This document shows, one piece after another, positions 5,893 through 10,862 of a stretch of 10,862 nucleotides of DNA. The translations under genes were made by a program, and so were the position numbers. The notes below the pieces were generated by a model. It ran no database searches. It was given only the letters and a program-made list of their open reading frames with translations, and was not told the DNA's origin. The DNA is from Colimorpha sp045222295 (lineage in GTDB: Bacteria > Bacteroidota > Bacteroidia > Bacteroidales > P3), in the NCBI GenBank assembly GCA_045222295.1, contig JBGUXP010000016.1:1-10862 (forward strand). The letters run 5' to 3'. Each line of letters starts with the position of its first letter. Position 1 is the stretch's first letter.

Positions 5893-8800
5893 TTACAGTT
5901 CAATGGTCATTTCTTCATCTTCAACAGGTTCCTTGGGTTGCTCGGCAGCCACGATAGCGGCATACTTCTGGCGAGCCACCGCCACGAGCTCCTCGCCGTC
6001 ATAGTTGTCGATGATGCTCTGTAAGGTCTGCTTCGCCTGCAGATTGTTGCCACGGGCGTAATAGATATCGGCCCAGAGAATAAAGCTGTAGGCCAGCCAA
6101 TAGTCGCTTGAGGCATCCTTAACGATACTCTCAATCATCTTTTCCGCTTGATCGTATTTCTGGCCAATCATAAGTATCTCCGCCTGACGGCAGCGAGCCT
6201 CGCCGTTATACTCGCCGTTGCTTGAATGAAGTAGGCGTCCATAGTGTGCAAAGGCATCATCGCGACGGCCGTTGCTGAAACAGGTGCGTCCCATCGCCAG
6301 AGAAGCCTCTTCTTTCATCTCCGACGTTGCCTTTTTCTCATTTACCAAGCGCTCGCCGGCAACAATTATCTCGGCATCCTGCTTGAGAGCCACCACACAA
6401 CGCAATGCACCCATTTCTCCTTGCAGGAGACTGTTGTCGCTCTCAGCATTCTCAATCATTCTTCCATAGAGGGGTGCGGCCTTAGCATAGTCGCCCAAGT
6501 TGAAGGCGATGGTGGCTGCTGCTTCAAAACTACGCTCGCTGTACTGGTTGCTGCCACTCTGAGCCACCCACTCGTAGTGAGGCAGCGCCTTGGCATACTC
6601 CCCTTGCCGGTTGTAGCTGTCGGCCAGCAGGTAGTGTGCCTTCAAGGCAAACAGACCATTCGGGAAACGTTTCAGGTAATCCTCCAATCCATTGGCGGCC
6701 ACGCCGTACTGCCCTTCCTGGTAGCGTTCCTCCACAGCAAGGAAGATGGTACTGTCTTGCTCCATATTAGAAATCTTTATCTTCGTCGTGCGCTCCACGT
6801 AGGGGAAATATTCGGCCACACGGTTCTGTGCAATGTAAATGTTCTTCACCGTCCCCAGGGCATCGCGGGCCTCGTCAGTGCCGGGATATTTGGTCAGCAG
6901 GAGGTCGAAGGTAGCCAACGCCTGCTCGTAACGGTCGGTATTATAATAAATCAATCCCTCGTTGAGCAACGCCGTCTTCACATAGACGCTCTGCGGATAT
7001 TGCTTCTTGAAATTGTTGTAGTAGGTCATAGCCATCTCATTATTGTCGCACATCATGTAAGTGTTGGCAATCTCAAGCATGGCTTTCGACTTCAGAGGTG
7101 AATTGTCGAACTTCTCAAAGATATAGTTAAGATAGGTGAGTTTATCGCTGTTCTTTCCCTGGGCACCATAGGCCAAGGCCTTCTGGTAGGTAGCATAGTC
7201 AGCATCCTTTCCCTTAGCGTCTATCACCTTGTTGTACATCTTGATAGCCTCGGAGAAACGGCTTTGCACATAGAGGCAGTCTCCCTGTCTTGCATAGACA
7301 TCGTTTTTCATCACTTCCGTCTTTCCTGTCCCCATCCCCAACATGCGCTCCAATTCGGAAAACACCTCCTGTGCCTCGTCATAGTGCTTCTTCTTCATCA
7401 GCAGGTAACCATAGGTGTAGCGTGCATTGGTGGCATAGGGGCTAGTCTTGCTGAATGACGACAGCAGTAGTTTGTTCATGCATTTCTCGGCCTCTTCATA
7501 GTTACCTGTACGATAATAGGACTCACCCAGCAGGTAGTTGGCATCAGCCGTGATGCGCGGCACGGCGTTAATCTTCACCGCCTTTGCATACAGAGCCTCG
7601 CCCTCTTCGTTCTTTCCGCTGTTGCATAACTCGATACCCCGATTCAACACCGCACGCTGGTAGGCTTGCTCCAAAGCCGCATTGCGCTGCGGAATCTGTT
7701 CCAACAGCCGGATGGCATCCTTGTAGTTGTTTGTCGAGCAATAGAGTTCCGTCAGAATCTCCTGCACCTCGGTCTTGTGGCTCGTCCGCGGATACTGCTT
7801 CAAGTAGCTCTCCATCGCCTTGATATTCTCGTTATAGGCGGTCTCGTTCAGTTCGCAACTCAACTTGGCATAGTTGAACAAGGCATCTTCCTTGATTTTT
7901 GCATTGAAGTTCATCTTGGAGGCCTGGAGGAACATGCTCCGAGCCTCTTTCTTGCGATCCAGCCTCACGTAGCAGTCGCCCAGCACATACATGGCGTTTT
8001 GCGACACACTGTCGTCGCACACCGTCTTTCTCACCAGCACTTCGGCGGCCTTAACATACTCACCCATCTGATAGTGACAGTAGCCTATTTGATAGTCGTT
8101 GTCCTGTGGCGTGCAGCTTTGCGTCTGCTCCTGTCTGGCCATCTCATCCACCAGACGGTATTCCTCCAAAGCTTTCTTATATTCTCCTCGGTTGAAATAA
8201 ACCTCGCCCACCATCTGGTGCACTTCATTTCTACGGAAAGCATCTTTGTCTTCCAAGAGCCGCGGCGCCAACTCCAGCAACTCGTCTTCACGGCCCAGAT
8301 AATAATAAATACGGGCAATATAGCTCGGGGCAATCTTGCCGAACTTCGGGTCGTTTTCCAGTTCCTTGAAGTTCCTCAACGCCGACTCATATTCTCCATT
8401 TGTATATTGGATATGAGCATAGTAATAGAGGCTCGAACTGCGGTACTTTGACTGACCGCCCACCTGCTGGGCGAAACATTTCGAAGCCTTGGCCAGCTCT
8501 CCTTGCTGGAAATGGCAGTAGCCCTTCTTGAAATTGAACTCGCTACGGTGGTTATACTCCACCTCGCCACCAATCACCTGATTGTACCACACCAACGCTT
8601 CTTTCCACTCGCCGCGGGCATAGTGGAAGTTGCCGAGGTAGAAGCGTGCCATATTGCAGCGTGAACTCTGGGGATAAAGCCTCAGAAACTCCTCCAGCCG
8701 GTATCTTGCATCGTTGTTGTCGAGCTTCTCCGAGCACACGCCAGCATAGAACCACGCATCGGCCGTCGTCAGATCGGCTCGGTTCGCGGCACCCTGTGCT

Positions 8801-8967
8801 ATCTCGTCAAAAATCTGCTGTGCAGCAGCATACTTCTGTTTCTCATACAGGTCCGTAGCCTGACGGTACAACTCACGCTGGCGTTGTTCTCCATTCACTT
8901 TCTGCCCCCACACTGGCCCCAACACCATCATCACCCCCACCATTACAAGAATCTTCTTCATATCCAT
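5893..8967 (-). CDS. Large exported tetratricopeptide-repeat protein
   Basis: The 1024-residue product has an N-terminal signal peptide (MKKILVMVGVMMVLGPVWG, probable cleavage around GQK) and no lipobox cysteine, so it should be periplasmic or envelope-associated. Nearly the whole chain from about residue 30 to 1000 is helical repeats of TPR type. Clear examples are LYRQATDLYEKQKYAAAQQIF, ARFYLGNFHYARGEWKEALV (107-126), VGEVYFNRGEYKKALEEY (253-270) and GESYYRTGNYEEAEKCM. The spacing resembles the CpoB/YbgF and BamD-like repeats of envelope proteins. The tail is acidic (EPVEDEEMTIEL). TPR arrays bind other proteins, so a scaffold role is likely; no catalytic domain is seen. The ATG at 8967 is preferred over a TTG at 8979; 8961 is also possible. 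It lies 19 bp after the thioredoxin-like gene and 13 bp before the barrel gene, implying one transcript. Confidence 0.92.
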   Translation of the reverse strand: MDMKKILVMVGVMMVLGPVWGQKVNGEQRQRELYRQATDLYEKQKYAAAQQIFDEIAQGAANRADLTTADAWFYAGVCSEKLDNNDARYRLEEFLRLYPQSSRCNMARFYLGNFHYARGEWKEALVWYNQVIGGEVEYNHRSEFNFKKGYCHFQQGELAKASKCFAQQVGGQSKYRSSSLYYYAHIQYTNGEYESALRNFKELENDPKFGKIAPSYIARIYYYLGREDELLELAPRLLEDKDAFRRNEVHQMVGEVYFNRGEYKKALEEYRLVDEMARQEQTQSCTPQDNDYQIGYCHYQMGEYVKAAEVLVRKTVCDDSVSQNAMYVLGDCYVRLDRKKEARSMFLQASKMNFNAKIKEDALFNYAKLSCELNETAYNENIKAMESYLKQYPRTSHKTEVQEILTELYCSTNNYKDAIRLLEQIPQRNAALEQAYQRAVLNRGIELCNSGKNEEGEALYAKAVKINAVPRITADANYLLGESYYRTGNYEEAEKCMNKLLLSSFSKTSPYATNARYTYGYLLMKKKHYDEAQEVFSELERMLGMGTGKTEVMKNDVYARQGDCLYVQSRFSEAIKMYNKVIDAKGKDADYATYQKALAYGAQGKNSDKLTYLNYIFEKFDNSPLKSKAMLEIANTYMMCDNNEMAMTYYNNFKKQYPQSVYVKTALLNEGLIYYNTDRYEQALATFDLLLTKYPGTDEARDALGTVKNIYIAQNRVAEYFPYVERTTKIKISNMEQDSTIFLAVEERYQEGQYGVAANGLEDYLKRFPNGLFALKAHYLLADSYNRQGEYAKALPHYEWVAQSGSNQYSERSFEAAATIAFNLGDYAKAAPLYGRMIENAESDNSLLQGEMGALRCVVALKQDAEIIVAGERLVNEKKATSEMKEEASLAMGRTCFSNGRRDDAFAHYGRLLHSSNGEYNGEARCRQAEILMIGQKYDQAEKMIESIVKDASSDYWLAYSFILWADIYYARGNNLQAKQTLQSIIDNYDGEELVAVARQKYAAIVAAEQPKEPVEDEEMTIEL

Positions 8968-8986
8968 ATTTTTTTTCAATTCTCAA

Positions 8987-10342
8987 TTATTTGTTTCCAA
9001 GCCTCATCAGAATTCCACTTCCAGGAGCCGGCGTATAGTCGTACACCTTCTGTCCCTCAGGATTCAACAAGACGAATGTCGGATAACATACTATTTCCCA
9101 ACGCTCCAACAGCTCGTAGTCTCCGTCGAAATGAAGCCATGTCCAGTCGCAACGTGCACCACGCTTGCTGTTCTTCAAGAAATGGTACATTTTTTGAAAT
9201 TCCCGGTCACACACGATTGACACAAATACCACTTCGGGATGCTTTATGTAAACGCTGTCGCGGAAATGAGCCATTGTTTCTATCTCTTTGATGCAGTTGG
9301 GGTCTCCCGTGCGGACGAAGGCCACGTATACCCATTTCCCCTTCAACGAACTCAGGCTCACCCTATTCCTTTCGACATCAGGCAAGGAGAAATCCAACGA
9401 GCGGCTCACCGCCTCTTCCGTCTGTCCGAACGATGCAAGCAACCTCTCCGACAGTTCTCTGTGTTCCTGAAACTTGGAACGTTCTCCCAGCAACTGCGTC
9501 ATCCTTACCACACTCTCACGGTCGTAGTCTTTCATATAATACATCTCCTTCAGGGCCTGCAGGGCCGCCAACTCCCTCACCTGCTCATTTTCCAGCAGGG
9601 GATCAAGGCCCAATGTGTCGAGCCATCCCTCTAGATTGCCGCTTGCCACCCAGTCGGTCATCTGCCACGGGGCCACTTTCTTTGTCCCATAGGAAATAGA
9701 ATGCTCGAAGAGTGCCAAGAAGAAACGCATATAAGTCTCGTCATAGTACCTTATCGGCTCATTCTCAATATATTTCCTTACAAGTTTCTTGCGCGAGTCC
9801 ATCCGCTGGGCCAGCCGCAGCTCCAAAGTCCTGAACTTTACGTATCTCTCAAAGAAATCCTCTTGTTCCTCATTGGCCTTGGCAGGTACGGGCAAAGACC
9901 GGAAATTGTCGGCCTCAACCTTCTCCTCCCACCTTGATATTCTGATATTCAATTCAGAAGAATCTACTCCCAGAAACTCCATCGGCAACGCCACAGGATC
10001 CAGGAAGATATTCCTTCTCTCATCCATATCCCAATCGAATTCAGGAATATAGACATCATATCTCCGCGACGGCTCGACATAAAACGACTGACTATAACGC
10101 TCTATCTGCACGAACACCAGACGTGGATAATTGGCATAGCAACGCAACGAGAACCTACCATCGGCACCAACCCTCACCGAATCAAACACCACCTCGGCCT
10201 GCGTCAGCATATCGCTATAGCCACCCAGCACCACCTTCTTCCCCGCACCGCCGGCCACCTCTCCTATAATCTCCACATTTGTCTGCCCCACAGCAACAAG
10301 CGAGATCAAAACAAACCATCCCGACAGTAGTAACCGCTTCAT
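8987..10342 (-). CDS. Exported thioredoxin-like (TlpA/AhpC-TSA family) protein with DUF4369-like N-terminus, CXXC lost
   Basis: The 451-residue product has a signal peptide (residues 1-20, ending AVGQ). About 22-100 is a beta-rich segment like DUF4369 (EIIGEVAGGAGKKVVLGGYS, FDSVRVGADGRFSLRCY, YVEPSRRYDVYIPEF). A helical middle spans about 130-315, and a C-terminal thioredoxin-like domain runs from about 318 to 450 (LDFSLPDVERNRVSLSSLKG, WVYVAFVRTGDPNC, VVFVSIVCDREF, cis-proline site CYPTFVLLNPEG). TlpA-type relatives reduce periplasmic disulfides through a WCxxC site. Here the equivalent positions read D347-P-N-C350, so the first cysteine is absent and normal dithiol chemistry is not expected. 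C350 and C419 (beside the cis-proline) remain. It is the first gene of the four-gene cluster. It could be a redox-inactive binding or folding partner for the envelope proteins encoded next to it; that is inference. Confidence 0.85.
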   Translation of the reverse strand: MKRLLLSGWFVLISLVAVGQTNVEIIGEVAGGAGKKVVLGGYSDMLTQAEVVFDSVRVGADGRFSLRCYANYPRLVFVQIERYSQSFYVEPSRRYDVYIPEFDWDMDERRNIFLDPVALPMEFLGVDSSELNIRISRWEEKVEADNFRSLPVPAKANEEQEDFFERYVKFRTLELRLAQRMDSRKKLVRKYIENEPIRYYDETYMRFFLALFEHSISYGTKKVAPWQMTDWVASGNLEGWLDTLGLDPLLENEQVRELAALQALKEMYYMKDYDRESVVRMTQLLGERSKFQEHRELSERLLASFGQTEEAVSRSLDFSLPDVERNRVSLSSLKGKWVYVAFVRTGDPNCIKEIETMAHFRDSVYIKHPEVVFVSIVCDREFQKMYHFLKNSKRGARCDWTWLHFDGDYELLERWEIVCYPTFVLLNPEGQKVYDYTPAPGSGILMRLGNK

Positions 10343-10453
10343 CTATATATATACATTATTTATTATACTCCATATTAACGCCTTCCACATCCTTTTATTG
10401 CATTTTAGGTAAAAAAAAGTTAATAAACTCAAGCTATCCACCTGCCAACGAGC

Positions 10454-10505
10454 TACCATCTCCTTCCATGATAAGAGATGGACAGGCGATGGTAAGGAGA
10501 TGATA
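10454..10505. repeat. Inverted repeat with potential stem-loop
   Basis: CATCTCCTT (10457-10465) is the exact reverse complement of AAGGAGATG (10494-10502), and the pairing extends outward with one mismatch to 10454/10505. The 28-nt loop has its own short complement, CCAT (10466-10469) and ATGG (10478-10481). No T run follows, so it is not a standard terminator. It may be a leader structure or an operator, or chance. Confidence 0.4.
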
Positions 10506-10692
10506 AAGAGTTGGGAAAGACTTGATAGGTATACGCCAACTGGTAATCAGTCGGTTAACAAATGACAAAAATACCCTAAAAATAATGGATTGAGGAAAAA
10601 TATTTTTCAATATTATAATATTATATTACAGAAAGTTATAATTTATTCGATAAATTTTTTACGATTTTTTTTCGCAGTATGTTTTTTTTTTG

Positions 10693-10700
10693 TATTTTTG
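10693..10700 (+). promoter_or_regulatory. -7 element of the aspA promoter (Bacteroidetes type)
   Basis: TATTTTTG matches the Bacteroidetes primary sigma -7 consensus TAnnTTTG at every fixed position. An approximate -33 element, TTTCG, lies at 10670-10674, about 18 bp upstream. The transcript would start near 10707, giving a leader of about 55 nt. A run of ten T residues (10682-10691) sits in the spacer directly before the -7 box. The leader contains a weak AAAAAAG/CTTTTTT inverted repeat around 10714-10736. Confidence 0.65.
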
Positions 10701-10762
10701 CAGCCCGAAAGACAAAAAAAAGTTAAGATCTTTTTTCAGAACAAAATAAACATATTATAATT

Positions 10763-10862
10763 ATGAGCAACGAGAAATTCCGCACAGAGAGTGACCTTTT
10801 GGGTCAGAAACAGGTTCCAGAGGATGCATTATACGGTGTCCAGACGACCCGTGCCATCGAGA
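10763..10862 (+). CDS. aspA: Aspartate ammonia-lyase, N-terminal fragment (runs off the window)
   Basis: Only 33 residues are visible: FRTESDLLGQKQVP and EDALYGVQTTRAIE. This is the start of the aspartase/fumarase superfamily, where DLLGxxxVPxxAxYGVxTxRAIENF is the usual opening. The DLLG form favours aspartate ammonia-lyase (L-aspartate to fumarate plus ammonia, cytosolic) over class II fumarase, which more often has DxxG and YGAQTQR. In anaerobic Bacteroidales this feeds fumarate to fumarate reduction and succinate formation. The ATG at 10763 has no clear Shine-Dalgarno sequence, only an AT-rich leader, as is common in this phylum. The gene is divergent from the envelope cluster. Confidence 0.83.
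   Translation, partial: MSNEKFRTESDLLGQKQVPEDALYGVQTTRAIE

Larger units (their letters stand above)
10343..10762. other. 420-bp AT-rich divergent intergenic region
   Basis: This lies between the - strand envelope cluster and aspA and must hold both promoters. No convincing coding frame is seen. A weak candidate for the leftward promoter is TAACTTTT on the - strand (10415-10422), seven of eight matches to TAnnTTTG. The middle holds an imperfect inverted repeat (10454-10505). The right half is extremely AT-rich with two adjacent perfect palindromes (10596-10607 and 10609-10622) and T runs of eight and ten bases before the aspA promoter. Confidence 0.7.

Noticed and set aside
6244..7101. Long open frame antisense to the TPR gene (285 codons), with a similar one at 7666-8451
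   Set aside because: Both lie wholly within a clear TPR coding region on the other strand and show no recognisable protein features.
8968..8979. TTG start for the TPR gene at 8979
   Set aside because: An ATG at 8967, or 8961, gives a normal signal peptide, so the rare start is not needed.
10279..10503. Small gene spanning the start of the thioredoxin-like gene and the intergenic region
   Set aside because: The frame begins antisense inside a real gene and has low-complexity content with no family resemblance.
10714..10736. Inverted repeat AAAAAAG/CTTTTTT in the aspA leader as an attenuator
   Set aside because: The stem is A-T only and very weak, in a region full of homopolymer runs; it is noted with the promoter but not called as a separate element.

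Overview
The window looks like chromosomal DNA of a Bacteroidales bacterium, most likely Prevotella or a close relative (Prevotellaceae). The reasons are a type IX secretion (T9SS) C-terminal sorting domain at the left edge, weak or absent Shine-Dalgarno sequences, a promoter of the Bacteroidetes TAnnTTTG type before the last gene, and protein families typical of the phylum: a QueA ending in YGDAML, a DUF4369/thioredoxin-like exported protein, and a roughly 1000-residue TPR protein next to an outer-membrane barrel. Genus is inferred from recall, not from a search. No mobile element, CRISPR array, tRNA or rRNA gene was seen.

Layout. (1) Bases 1-384 hold the 3' end of a T9SS cargo gene, closed by a strong hairpin terminator (414-442). 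(2) On the + strand, queA (513-1568, queuosine tRNA modification) and rarA (1604-2890, replication-fork maintenance ATPase) probably form a two-gene unit. Their 35-bp spacer is built of 8-bp tandem repeats. A near-perfect terminator for this unit (2920-2960) lies inside the 3' end of the convergent folC gene. (3) On the - strand, read right to left, is a tight four-gene cluster: an exported thioredoxin-like protein lacking the CXXC motif (10342-8987), a giant periplasmic TPR protein (8967-5893), a predicted outer-membrane beta-barrel (5879-4140) and folC (4143-2887). Gaps are 19 bp, 13 bp and a 4-bp ATGA overlap. (4) A 420-bp AT-rich divergent intergenic region (10343-10762) carries the aspA promoter, and aspA (aspartate ammonia-lyase) starts at 10763 and runs off the window.

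How the genes may work together. The three exported products of the - strand cluster look like one envelope module of unknown function: a TPR scaffold, a barrel and a redox-dead thioredoxin-like partner, with folate metabolism translationally coupled at the end. The queA, rarA, folC and aspA genes are ordinary housekeeping or fermentation genes.

The most unusual signal is a set of short tandem repeats (7-, 8- and 9-bp units) in housekeeping genes: a 9-bp array in rarA, two separate 7-bp arrays in folC, and the 8-bp array that contains the rarA start codon. The rarA terminator encoded within conserved folC coding sequence, antisense to it, is the second.
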